A stretch of 7,022 nucleotides of DNA from Acidimicrobiia bacterium UBA4744 (GCA_002403855.1 DHIO01000028.1:16290-23311); one strand, 5' to 3'; numbered from the stretch's first letter, positions 1-6,023 are shown. The notes: generated by a model not told the origin, from the sequence alone. Program-made: numbers and translations.

Positions 1-623
1 CGCCGGAGCGGCAGAACCAGCCGGGTGGGCAACTCGTCCGGTTCCAGCCACCGCAAGATGGCGGCGTCGTAGGCAGCGGTGCGGTAGAAGGCGGCCCGGG
101 CCAACTCCTTTCTCAACTCGTCGTCCAGACCACCCTCCCCTATTGCCTGGGAGACATCGTCGTATTGACCGGGCGACGTGACCACGCCCACCCGGGCATG
201 ATTCTTTGCCGCGGCCCGGATCAGGGCCGGACCTCCGATGTCGATACTCTCGATCGCCCGGCGATCGGTGACATCGTCCAAAGCCACCGTTGCCTCGAAC
301 GGGTAGAGGTTGACGACTACCAGCTCAAATGGTTGAACGCCGTGGCGTTCCAGGTCGGTCCGGTGATCTGGTTCCGACACGTCGGCCAAGATCCCCCCGT
401 GTATGGCGGGATGAAGGGTCTTGACCCGGCCTCCGAGGATCTCCGGTGAACCGGTAACGTCGGCCACCCTCGTGACCTCGATGCCGGCTTCCTCCAGGGC
501 ACGAGCCGTGCCACCCGAGGAGACGAGCTCGGCACCCGCCGCCACCAAACGGTGAGCCAGCGGAATGAGGCCGGTCTTGTCGGAGACGGAGATCAGAGCT
601 CGGCGAATCCGAATTCTGGTCAC
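1..623 (-). CDS. purH: PurH, bifunctional AICAR formyltransferase / IMP cyclohydrolase (5' part, cut by window edge)
   Basis: This is the N-terminal 207 residues of the cytosolic enzyme for the last two steps of de novo IMP synthesis. PurH is normally about 520 residues. The visible part is the IMP cyclohydrolase (MGS-like) domain. Family landmarks seen are SVSDKTGL near residues 12-19, GRVKTLHP at 65-72 followed by AIHGGIL, NLYPFE at 105-110, and IDIGGPALIRAAAKNH at 127-142. The AICAR formyltransferase domain lies beyond the left edge. The start is GTG at 621-623 on the minus strand, preceded by GGAGG four bases upstream (628-632). No in-frame start was found in the few codons above it, and translation from the GTG gives the expected MTRIRIRRALISVSDKTG opening. 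The frame is open to the edge. The next gene upstream is a NIPSNAP gene on the same strand, 194 bp away. purN, a common actinobacterial neighbour, is not adjacent. Confidence 0.97.
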   Translation of the reverse strand, partial: MTRIRIRRALISVSDKTGLIPLAHRLVAAGAELVSSGGTARALEEAGIEVTRVADVTGSPEILGGRVKTLHPAIHGGILADVSEPDHRTDLERHGVQPFELVVVNLYPFEATVALDDVTDRRAIESIDIGGPALIRAAAKNHARVGVVTSPGQYDDVSQAIGEGGLDDELRKELARAAFYRTAAYDAAILRWLEPDELPTRLVLPLR

Positions 624-697
624 GCGTCCTCCAAGATCACACGGACACCCGGGCCGCTGCGGACCACACCCAGGGCCTTCCTGCCGTCTCGCAGCGC

Positions 698-703
698 ATA
701 CTA
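698..703 (-). promoter_or_regulatory. Possible -10 box of the purH promoter
   Basis: The minus strand reads TAGTAT within CTCCTAGTATGC, a good match to the TANNNT -10 consensus of actinobacterial housekeeping promoters. It lies 75 bp upstream of the purH GTG, in a gap otherwise free of coding signal. No convincing TTGACA-like -35 is seen at 17-18 bp. The same CTCCTAG context recurs before lemA, which raises confidence a little. Confidence 0.35.
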
Positions 704-717
704 GGAGTCTGCCGGGC

Positions 718-729
718 ACGGCATGCCGT
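718..729. promoter_or_regulatory. 12-bp perfect palindrome at the purH -35 position, possible operator
   Basis: ACGGCATGCCGT is its own reverse complement. It covers the place where a -35 element would sit for the TAGTAT box at 698-703, a typical position for a repressor operator. Palindromes of this length do occur by chance in GC-rich DNA, and no second copy was seen in the window, so the operator role is only a suggestion. Confidence 0.2.
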
Positions 730-817
730 ACGCCTCATGAACACCCGATCAGAGTCCCCGCGGACCGGCGTGCCGTCGGATGGGCGCCGAAATCGTGTCT
801 CAGAAGATGCCGGGACG

Positions 818-1105
818 TCAGCCGGAAACGGCCACCATGGTACGCGTGTCGATGGTCTCCAGGAGTTTGGCCGGTTCCGGTTCGATGGCCCTGCGTTGCT
901 CCGACGCGTAGTACCTCTCGGAAGTGGCCTCGATGCCGTCACGGGCGCCCACAATCCAGATGAACTGGTCATCCTCGGGAATCATCCAGGCTCCGACCAC
1001 CTCGAAACCGACGGCGCGACGAGCCTCCACAACGGCCGGGAATATGTCGAGGAAGGTCTCCATGTGTCCTTCCTTCACTCTGTAGATGCGTAGCTGGTAT
1101 TCCAT
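818..1105 (-). CDS. NIPSNAP family protein
   Basis: This is a 95-residue protein, close to the usual length of a single NIPSNAP domain, a dimeric alpha/beta-barrel fold of the ferredoxin-like class. The family pattern is clear: MEYQLRIYRVKEGHMETFL at the N-terminus, then a helix with EARRAVGFEVVGAWMIPEDD, the strand QFIWIVGARD, and a helix with YYASEQRR. There is no signal peptide or membrane segment, so it should be cytosolic. The biochemical role of bacterial single-domain NIPSNAP proteins is generally unknown, and nothing here fixes a substrate. The ATG start at 1103-1105 is preceded by TGAGG at 1114-1118, eight bases upstream. The gene is divergent from the MFS transporter, with 107 bp between the two starts, so the two could share regulation. 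A weak TANNNT box (TAGCGT, plus-strand positions 1141-1146) could serve it. Confidence 0.85.
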   Translation of the reverse strand: MEYQLRIYRVKEGHMETFLDIFPAVVEARRAVGFEVVGAWMIPEDDQFIWIVGARDGIEATSERYYASEQRRAIEPEPAKLLETIDTRTMVAVSG

Positions 1106-1150
1106 CAGGAGTTCCTCAGTTCTCGTGGTCCGTTCGTTGCACGCTACCCG

Positions 1151-1184
1151 AACCCGACCCGGCGGCCCGAAACCTGAAACCAGA
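1151..1184 (+). repeat. Short degenerate AACCYGA heptamer cluster in a divergent intergenic region
   Basis: The plus strand carries AACCCGA at 1151-1157, a GC-rich interruption that ends in CCCGA, then AACCTGA at 1171-1177 and AACCAGA at 1178-1184 in a perfect 7-bp register. It is the same unit as in the large array at 3349-3453. It sits between the divergent NIPSNAP and MFS genes and overlaps the place where the -35 element of the MFS promoter would be. Confidence 0.6.
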
Positions 1185-1200
1185 AAATCGACGCGACCTC

Positions 1201-1206
1201 TAGTCT
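1201..1206 (+). promoter_or_regulatory. -10 box of the MFS gene, predicted leaderless transcript
   Basis: TAGTCT fits the TANNNT -10 consensus. It is followed by exactly six bases and then the GTG start at 1213. That spacing puts the expected transcription start on the G of GTG, giving an mRNA without a 5' leader. In agreement, the six bases before GTG (GCCTCC) do not resemble a Shine-Dalgarno site. Leaderless mRNAs are common in actinobacteria. No clear -35 is seen; that region lies in the heptamer repeat. Confidence 0.5.
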
Positions 1207-1212
1207 GCCTCC

Positions 1213-2460
1213 GTGACCGATCGGCTCCTCACCCGTCCGTTTGTGCTGGCCTGGCTGGCCAATCTGGCCCAGGGCATGGCGTTCACCATGTTTCTCCACT
1301 TCCCCGGGTACCTCAAAGGCCTGGGGGCGGGGGAAGTGGAGATCGGATTGATCGTCGGACTGACCGCGGTGGCATCGATCGCCGTCCGGCCTTCGGTCGG
1401 TCGGGCAATGGACGAGCGGGGCAGGCGACCGGTCATCTTGTTCGGGAACGTGGTCAACGTTGCCGTCCTGGCCTTGTATCTGACCATCAGCCAATTGGGT
1501 GTCTGGCTCTATGCCGTGCGGATTGTGCACGGGTTCGCCGAGGCTCTCTTGTTCACGGCCCTCTTCACGTACGGTGCCGACCAGGTGCCGGCTTCCCGGC
1601 GCACCGAAGGAATCGCCTTGTTCGGAATCTCGGGGATGCTGCCCATCGCCCTCGGTGGAGTGCTCGGCGATGTTGTGCTGGCCCGGTGGGACTTCGACGT
1701 CTTCTTCACGGTAGTCCTCGGCTTTGGGATCCTCTCGCTACTCCTGTCGCTGCCGCTTCCCGAGTCGGGCCTGGTCCGAGAAAAAGGGGAGCGCCCTCGA
1801 CGTTTTCTCGCTTCGGTGCTGAAGCAGAGCCTCCTGCCGCTCTGGTGGATCACGCTGGTCTTCTCTCTGGCGCTCACGGCCTATTTCACATTCCTCAAGA
1901 CGTTTGTCATCGACACCGGGATCGGCTCGGTCGGGCTCTTCTTCTCTGCCTATTCGGCCACGGCCATCGGGCTGCGCCTGTTTGCCGCCTGGTTGCCCGA
2001 CCGGGCCGGGCCCAAGCGGGTGCTCTACCCCGCCCTCGGTTCGATGGTGCTGGGGTTCGTGGTGCTGGCGGCCGCCTCCGGGCCAGGGGCGGTGGCCGTC
2101 GCCGGAGTCTTGTGTGGCGCCGGCCATGGATACGCTTTCCCGATCGTCATGGGGCTGGTGGTATCGAGAGCAGCGGAAGCGGACCGAGGCTCGGCGATGG
2201 CCGTCTTCACCGGATTGTTCGATGTCGGTGTTCTGCTGGGGGGACCGGCGTTCGGAGCCGTCATCCGCTTCGGCAGCTACTCATCGATGTTTCTTTCCGC
2301 CGCCGGATGGATGCTGCTCGGTGGTCTGGTCTATGCGTACTGGGACCGCTCGAATCCGGTCCCTCCGGCCCCGGTACCCCGAAAGCGACTGGGGGGAACC
2401 TCGATGATCCCCGGTGAGAGCGCGGCGGTTCCGCCGAATGCCTCCTCCACCGACGCGTAG
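1213..2460 (+). CDS. MFS transporter, 12 predicted transmembrane helices
   Basis: This is a 415-residue inner-membrane secondary transporter of the major facilitator superfamily, full length for the family. The signature motif A loop between helices 2 and 3 is visible as GRAMDERGRRPVILFGN (about residues 63-79). Its half-repeat counterpart LPDRAGPKRVLY lies at about 261-272. Hydrophobic helices fill both halves, with a charged cytoplasmic loop at about 184-205 (REKGERPRR). A 35-residue Pro/Ala-rich hydrophilic tail, probably cytoplasmic, follows the last helix. RTEGIALFGISGMLP (about 130-144) resembles drug or sugar efflux-type MFS proteins, but the substrate cannot be told. The GTG start gives the expected LLTRPFVLAWLANLAQG opening of helix 1. 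It has no Shine-Dalgarno site but a -10 box six bases upstream, suggesting a leaderless mRNA. A hydrolase gene follows after 35 bp and is probably co-transcribed. Confidence 0.93.
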   Translation: MTDRLLTRPFVLAWLANLAQGMAFTMFLHFPGYLKGLGAGEVEIGLIVGLTAVASIAVRPSVGRAMDERGRRPVILFGNVVNVAVLALYLTISQLGVWLYAVRIVHGFAEALLFTALFTYGADQVPASRRTEGIALFGISGMLPIALGGVLGDVVLARWDFDVFFTVVLGFGILSLLLSLPLPESGLVREKGERPRRFLASVLKQSLLPLWWITLVFSLALTAYFTFLKTFVIDTGIGSVGLFFSAYSATAIGLRLFAAWLPDRAGPKRVLYPALGSMVLGFVVLAAASGPGAVAVAGVLCGAGHGYAFPIVMGLVVSRAAEADRGSAMAVFTGLFDVGVLLGGPAFGAVIRFGSYSSMFLSAAGWMLLGGLVYAYWDRSNPVPPAPVPRKRLGGTSMIPGESAAVPPNASSTDA

Positions 2461-2495
2461 GCTTTCTCGTAAGGACGACTTGGGAAGGAACGGCT

Positions 2496-3344
2496 ATGCC
2501 TCAGTACGCCGGTGTCAGTTCGTGCCATGTTGGCGACATCCGGATCCATTTTCTGCCCGACGGTGGAAGTGTCACGGAAGCAACCGTCGCTTTCCCTGCT
2601 TCGACCCCGGAAGCATGGGAGCTTCACCCCGAGCACCTCGACGATGAGGGCAAACTCGTCGCGACCATCGGCGGCTTTCTCGTCGAGACGGGAGACCGCA
2701 AGATCGTGATCGACACAGGTATCGGACCCACCCGGCTCGACGTACCGGGCATGGGCTTCTTCGAGGGAGGCAATTACCTCAACAGCCTCGCCGCCACTGG
2801 AGTGAGACGCGAACAGGTCACCGACGTCGTATACACCCATCTTCACTTCGACCACGTCGGATGGACGACCCAGGGTGCCGGCGGCGATTGGGAGTTGACC
2901 TTCCCCCGAGCGCGTCACCTCACCACCGACGCCGAGTGGGGGTTCTGGCATGGCGGCAACGACCCGTTCGGCCCCGATCTCGATGCTGTTCAGCGGCCAC
3001 TCGAGGACCGCCTGGAGATGACCAAGGGCGGGGTGACGGTGGCACCGGGAATCGACGTGATAGCAACCCCCGGACACACTCCCGGACATGTCTCCTTGGT
3101 GGTATCCGAGGGCTCCGAACGGGGCATCATCCTCGGGGACGTTCTGCATTGCCCCGTGCAGCTGACGGAAGCCGAGTGGAGCATCGCCGCCGATGTTGAT
3201 CCCGACCTGGCCCGCCGAACGCGGGAGGAGGTGTACCGGGAACTGGAGAAGCCGGGGACCTTCGCCGGCAACAACCACTTTGCAGATGCAGTGTTCGGCC
3301 GGATCATCCTGACCGAGGGCAAGCGAACCTGGCACGTGTGTTAG
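2496..3344 (+). CDS. MBL-fold metallo-hydrolase (lactonase-like)
   Basis: This is a 282-residue metallo-beta-lactamase-fold hydrolase, probably cytosolic because no signal peptide is seen. The zinc-binding set is complete: HLHFDH at 115-120, TPGHTPGH at 191-198 supplying the next histidine, GD at 214-215 supplying the bridging aspartate, and H261 in GNNHFAD. The strand VIDTGIG (71-77) before the HxHxDH motif and the overall spacing resemble the N-acyl-homoserine lactonase / esterase-like branch rather than true beta-lactamases or glyoxalase II. Substrate is not determinable from sequence. The ATG start is supported by the purine-rich GGGAAGGAA at 2482-2490, five bases upstream. It follows the MFS stop by 35 bp, so a transporter-hydrolase operon is likely, perhaps handling one compound or a waste product; that link is inference. 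Its 3' end is convergent with the DUF2207 gene across a repeat array. Confidence 0.93.
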   Translation: MPQYAGVSSCHVGDIRIHFLPDGGSVTEATVAFPASTPEAWELHPEHLDDEGKLVATIGGFLVETGDRKIVIDTGIGPTRLDVPGMGFFEGGNYLNSLAATGVRREQVTDVVYTHLHFDHVGWTTQGAGGDWELTFPRARHLTTDAEWGFWHGGNDPFGPDLDAVQRPLEDRLEMTKGGVTVAPGIDVIATPGHTPGHVSLVVSEGSERGIILGDVLHCPVQLTEAEWSIAADVDPDLARRTREEVYRELEKPGTFAGNNHFADAVFGRIILTEGKRTWHVC

Positions 3345-3348
3345 GGCG

Positions 3349-3453
3349 GACCTGCAACCTGAAACCTGAAACCTGAAACCGTTGCGCCGCAACCTGAAAC
3401 CTGAAACCCGAAACCGTTGCGCCGCAACCTGAAACCTGCAACCCGAAACCTGA
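3349..3453 (+). repeat. AACCYGA heptamer array with 35-bp higher-order period
   Basis: Tandem 7-bp units run from a variant GACCTGC at 3349-3355 through AACCTGA at 3356, 3363 and 3370. A partial AACC and a 10-bp linker GTTGCGCCGC (3381-3390) follow. Then come AACCTGA, AACCTGA, AACCCGA, AACC and the same linker again (3416-3425), and last AACCTGA, AACCTGC, AACCCGA, AACCTGA. The linkers are 35 bp apart, five heptamer lengths, and the 29 bases at 3375-3403 are identical to 3410-3438. Each linker with its next three bases forms a perfect inverted repeat, GTTGCG-C-CGCAAC (3381-3393 and 3416-3428). The array fills nearly all of the gap between the convergent MBL and DUF2207 genes. Confidence 0.92.
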
Positions 3454-3472
3454 TACTCGGGCGCCGCCGTCC

Positions 3473-5338
3473 TTACCACGCACCCCCGCCGCCGCCACCA
3501 CCGCCGCCGCCACCACCGCCGCTGAAGCCTCCCCCTCCGCCGGAGGAACTCGGTGGGGCGAAGGCACCACTGAGGGCCGACTGCAACCCGGCCAGCGCAT
3601 TGGTGGAGTGCCCGCCGGAGAATCCTTGATGGCCGTACCAGTAGATGTGACTGGTCTGAGCCAGCTCCTCGGGAGCGTGAATGCGGGCAGCCTCCAGCAC
3701 ATCATCGGCCACCCCGAGGGTGATGGCATAGACGAGGTATTCATCCCATAGGTCGAGAGCAATCGGAGGCGCCTCATGCAGACGGCTGAAGTCCTGCAGA
3801 TACCTCTTGAACGCCTGCCAGCGGTCCGCCAGTAACGCTCCCTGGCCGGTGCGTTTCACCCAGCCCGTCTGGCGGAGTCCGAACACAGCCACAATTGCGA
3901 CATTGATGACGAAGGCGATGATCAACCCGGGCACCAGAAACGGCGCCCATCGCGATCCGGCGACGCCGATCCAGAAGGGGTACACGACGACGAAGACGGC
4001 GATGATGATGCCGATCGCCCAGGCCAACGGCTTGCCCCCGCTCCGGTCCAGCAACCCCAAGCGCACCTGTTCCTTCCGGCCTTCGGCCTCGAACTCGTCG
4101 TAGCTACGAGCATTGGCAGCTGCATCGTCGCGTATCTCGTGCCGGAACTCGGTGAGCGGAAGCGGACCATCGGCCAGCACCCTCTTGAGGATGTCCATGA
4201 CCGGTTTCTCGACGGCACCCTGAGCGAGACCGGTGTCGCCCAGTCCAATCTCGAGATCGGAGATGTCCTCGCGCCGCAAACCCATCCACGTCTTCTTCTC
4301 GACCGTCACCGGCTGGGCTCGCAGGGCTCCGCGCCGTATCAAATCGAACATGGTGGCAACGAAATCCTCGGTGGCAACCGGCCCCTGCCGCAGCAGGCCC
4401 CCGACCACGGCGGGCGGGTGCCGGGAAGGCGGCTCCTGTTCGTATTCCCGGTCGTAGGCGATATCCGGTTCACGACCGTAGCGGCGGTAGATGACCGCTA
4501 CGGCCAGAGTGGCCGGCAGGAAGGCCAGCAGGGCAAGGGTGGCCACCAGGAAGATGAGCGACGTCCGATCGGCGGCGGCCTGGCGGTCCAGGGCTTCCTC
4601 ATTGGCGAGGATCTCGTCGAGTCCGTTTCCGGTGACGACGCTTGCCCCTCCGGTTGACGTCAGGCCGGACCGCGGGAACACAACTCGAAACTCGACCCAC
4701 TGACCGGCCGGGATACCTTCAGCCGTCAGACTCGGAGAGACGCCATCCGCACCGAGCGATGTCGATCCGTTGACCGACCGCGGGTGACCCCAGACGCGGA
4801 CGGCGCCGGGCGCCTGGTCTCCGGGCAAATCCATCTCGGCATAGAGGTTTCCGAGCGGCTGATCCCACTGATCGCCCCACACTTTCAGGTTGACGTCCAC
4901 CACATCGTCGTAGGCAACAGCCAGGCCGAGCATCCGGTAGCTGATCGTGAAGGTGCGGTTCTCATCGAAGGCTCTGTAGTGCCAGACGATCCGCACCGAT
5001 CCGGCCCGGCGTTCGACGCCGAAGGTGCCCGGTTCGCCCTGCGAGCCGAGTGCCGTCGGCGCTCCCGGCCGGTATGGGGAACCCTCCTCGAGGACCTGGA
5101 CATCGACGACGTCTTCCCCGGTCCGCAGAGGTATGTCCCGCCAGGCTCCCTCGAAGCTGCCGTCGAAATCGTAGGTGATGTGTTCAACCACCATTACCGA
5201 CCCGTCCGATTCGACGCTGATTCCAACGTCCGTGTTGGTGAGAGTGAACGACTTGGCAGCCGCCGGCGCGACGGCCCCGAGTGAGACGAGCGCCGCCAGG
5301 ACGGCAACGAGACCACCGGATCGAACCAGTCGCGTCAG
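3473..5338 (-). CDS. DUF2207 membrane protein with glycine-rich C-terminal tail (CTG start proposed)
   Basis: This is a 621-residue predicted envelope protein of the DUF2207 family, usual length for the family. From the proposed start there is a signal peptide (MTRLVRSGG, a hydrophobic stretch, cleavage near APAAA-KS at about 28). An extracytoplasmic domain of about 230 residues follows, with the family-like AWRDIPLR at 65-72. Then come a transmembrane helix (about 259-284), a cytoplasmic region of about 150 residues, and two more helices (about 437-458 and 463-487). A final soluble part ends in a tail of 5 and then 13 glycines followed by Ala-Trp. No ATG, GTG or TTG lies in frame near the signal peptide. 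CTG at 5336-5338 is preceded by GGAGGT at 5345-5350, six bases away, and overlaps the lemA stop as CTGA, so coupled initiation at CTG is the best reading. Biochemical function is unknown. LemA adjacency is typical of the family. Confidence 0.9.
   Translation of the reverse strand: MTRLVRSGGLVAVLAALVSLGAVAPAAAKSFTLTNTDVGISVESDGSVMVVEHITYDFDGSFEGAWRDIPLRTGEDVVDVQVLEEGSPYRPGAPTALGSQGEPGTFGVERRAGSVRIVWHYRAFDENRTFTISYRMLGLAVAYDDVVDVNLKVWGDQWDQPLGNLYAEMDLPGDQAPGAVRVWGHPRSVNGSTSLGADGVSPSLTAEGIPAGQWVEFRVVFPRSGLTSTGGASVVTGNGLDEILANEEALDRQAAADRTSLIFLVATLALLAFLPATLAVAVIYRRYGREPDIAYDREYEQEPPSRHPPAVVGGLLRQGPVATEDFVATMFDLIRRGALRAQPVTVEKKTWMGLRREDISDLEIGLGDTGLAQGAVEKPVMDILKRVLADGPLPLTEFRHEIRDDAAANARSYDEFEAEGRKEQVRLGLLDRSGGKPLAWAIGIIIAVFVVVYPFWIGVAGSRWAPFLVPGLIIAFVINVAIVAVFGLRQTGWVKRTGQGALLADRWQAFKRYLQDFSRLHEAPPIALDLWDEYLVYAITLGVADDVLEAARIHAPEELAQTSHIYWYGHQGFSGGHSTNALAGLQSALSGAFAPPSSSGGGGGFSGGGGGGGGGGGGGAW
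3482..3541 (-). repeat. GGC/GGT trinucleotide run encoding the poly-glycine tail
   Basis: Thirteen consecutive glycine codons (3482-3520, mixed GGC, GGT and one GGG), then Ser and Phe codons, then five more glycine codons (3527-3541). This simple-sequence tract lies at the extreme 3' end of the DUF2207 gene, just before GCG-TGG-TAA (Ala-Trp-stop). The mixed codons show selection for glycine rather than a pure slippage tract, but length variation between strains is likely. Confidence 0.85.
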
Positions 5339-5883
5339 AAACGCACCTCCGGAACCTGCTCCGCTTCGTCGGGAGCGTCGAAGAAGGGCTTCACCGAGAA
5401 GCCGGTCATGGCCGCAACCATGTTGGACGGCACCGTCTGCACCCGGTTGTTGTAGGTCAGCACTGAGTCGTTGTAGATCTGTCGGGAGACCGCGATCTTG
5501 TTTTCCGTTTCCGCCAGTTCTGCTTGCAGTTCGGAGAAGTTCCGGCTGGCCTTCAGGTCCGGATACGACTCGGCCAAGGCAAAAAGTTGTCGCAACGCGC
5601 CCGTGAGGAAGTTCTCGGCCTGCGCCTGCTCCTCGACGGTCTCGGCGGAAACCGCCCGGTTCCGCGCCTCGACGACCTGCTCGAACGTGGATTGTTCGTG
5701 AGCGGCATAACCCTTCACGGTCTCGACCAGATTCGGGATCAAGTCGTACCGCCGCTTCAGCTGGACGTCCACCTGCGCCCAGGCATTGTCTGCCCGGTTG
5801 CGCAGCCGAACCAGTCCGTTGTAGATGCCGATGAAGGCCAGCACCAGGGCGACGACCACAGCACCGGCAATCACATAGCCCAC
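5335..5883 (-). CDS. lemA: LemA family membrane protein
   Basis: This is a 182-residue protein, typical LemA length. One N-terminal transmembrane helix (about residues 3-21, VIAGAVVVALVLAFIGIYNG) is followed by a helical-bundle domain. Family hallmarks are RNRADNAWAQVDVQLKRRYD (28-47), IPNLVETVKGYAAHE (49-63), YPDLKASRNFSELQ (107-120), ELAETENKIAVSRQIYND (122-139) and YNNRVQTVPSN (144-154). No biochemical activity is established for the family; members are often encoded beside TPM-domain or DUF2207 membrane proteins, as here. The start is GTG at 5881-5883 with GAGGGGG four bases upstream. An ATG four bases further upstream is in another frame. Its stop overlaps the proposed CTG start of the DUF2207 gene, so the two are almost certainly one transcript and translationally coupled. 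A -10-like TAGACT lies 28 bp upstream of the start. Confidence 0.95.
   Translation of the reverse strand: MGYVIAGAVVVALVLAFIGIYNGLVRLRNRADNAWAQVDVQLKRRYDLIPNLVETVKGYAAHEQSTFEQVVEARNRAVSAETVEEQAQAENFLTGALRQLFALAESYPDLKASRNFSELQAELAETENKIAVSRQIYNDSVLTYNNRVQTVPSNMVAAMTGFSVKPFFDAPDEAEQVPEVRF
5345..5350 (-). promoter_or_regulatory. Ribosome binding site deciding the CTG start of the DUF2207 gene
   Basis: GGAGGT on the minus strand is a near-perfect Shine-Dalgarno site inside the last codons of lemA. It is six bases upstream of CTG (5336-5338) and has no ATG, GTG or TTG at usable distance in the DUF2207 frame. The only GTG that overlaps it is in the lemA frame, three codons before the lemA stop. 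Confidence 0.7.
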
Positions 5884-5910
5884 TCATCCCCCTCAGATCG
5901 ACTGACGCCG

Positions 5911-5916
5911 AGTCTA
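5911..5916 (-). promoter_or_regulatory. Probable -10 box of the lemA-DUF2207 operon
   Basis: The minus strand reads TAGACT in the context GCTCCTAGACTCGG, matching TANNNT and resembling the purH candidate (CTCCTAGTAT). It would place transcription start about 20 bases before the lemA GTG, leaving room for the GAGGGGG ribosome site. The best -35 candidate, TCGAAT at 5935-5940, matches TTGACA at only three positions. Confidence 0.45.
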
Positions 5917-5994
5917 GGAGCCCTGCACCAGACGATTCGACCAGACCGGACTCGGCCCAGGCGAAACCGGAGCGATACTCCGCGCTGATATCGG

Positions 5995-6022
5995 AACCTG
6001 GAACCCGCCGCCCGGGACCCGA
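5995..6022 (+). repeat. Four degenerate heptamers downstream of the LysE-type gene
   Basis: In exact 7-bp register the plus strand reads AACCTGG, AACCCGC, CGCCCGG, GACCCGA, variants of the AACCYGA unit. The block ends one base before the stop codon of the LysE-type gene (6024-6026), so it is its immediate 3' flank. The rest of the 140-bp gap up to lemA holds only the putative lemA promoter. Confidence 0.55.
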
Positions 6023-6023
6023 A

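Noticed and set aside
624..817. Possible small gene between NIPSNAP and purH.
   Set aside because: No frame with a start, ribosome site and protein-like composition was found; open frames there are extensions or shadows of neighbours. It holds only the possible promoter and palindrome.
1086..2417. Plus-strand open frame of 443 residues overlapping the MFS gene.
   Set aside because: Arginine- and glycine-rich shadow frame typical of GC-rich DNA; the overlapping frame encodes a proper 12-helix MFS protein with motif A.
3381..3428. GTTGCG-C-CGCAAC inverted repeats between convergent genes as intrinsic terminators.
   Set aside because: Only a 5-bp stem with a three-base loop is possible in RNA, and no U-tract follows on either strand.
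3375..3438. Direct repeats with a constant linker considered as a CRISPR array.
   Set aside because: Repeats are 7-bp units with an identical linker; there are no unique spacers and no cas genes.
3349..3453. Heptamer repeat as a telomere-like chromosome end.
   Set aside because: The array is short and internal, with normal genes on both sides; similar arrays occur in both orientations elsewhere in the window.
2331..3479. Minus-strand open frame of 382 residues antisense to the MBL gene, beginning in repeat-derived QVSGCRFQV sequence.
   Set aside because: It is antisense to a complete zinc hydrolase with all catalytic motifs, and its N-terminus is only the translated heptamer array.
3304..3777. 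Minus-strand open frame containing VSGFRLQVSG repeats.
   Set aside because: The repeats are translated AACCYGA heptamers, and the rest is a shifted frame of the DUF2207 3' end; not a credible protein.
5339..5887. The DUF2207 reading frame stays open upstream through all of lemA to an ATG at 5887, giving an apparent 804-residue protein.
   Set aside because: The upstream translation has no domain-like character and is the antiphase shadow of a clear LemA protein on the same strand. The signal peptide and GGAGGT site mark the true start near 5338.
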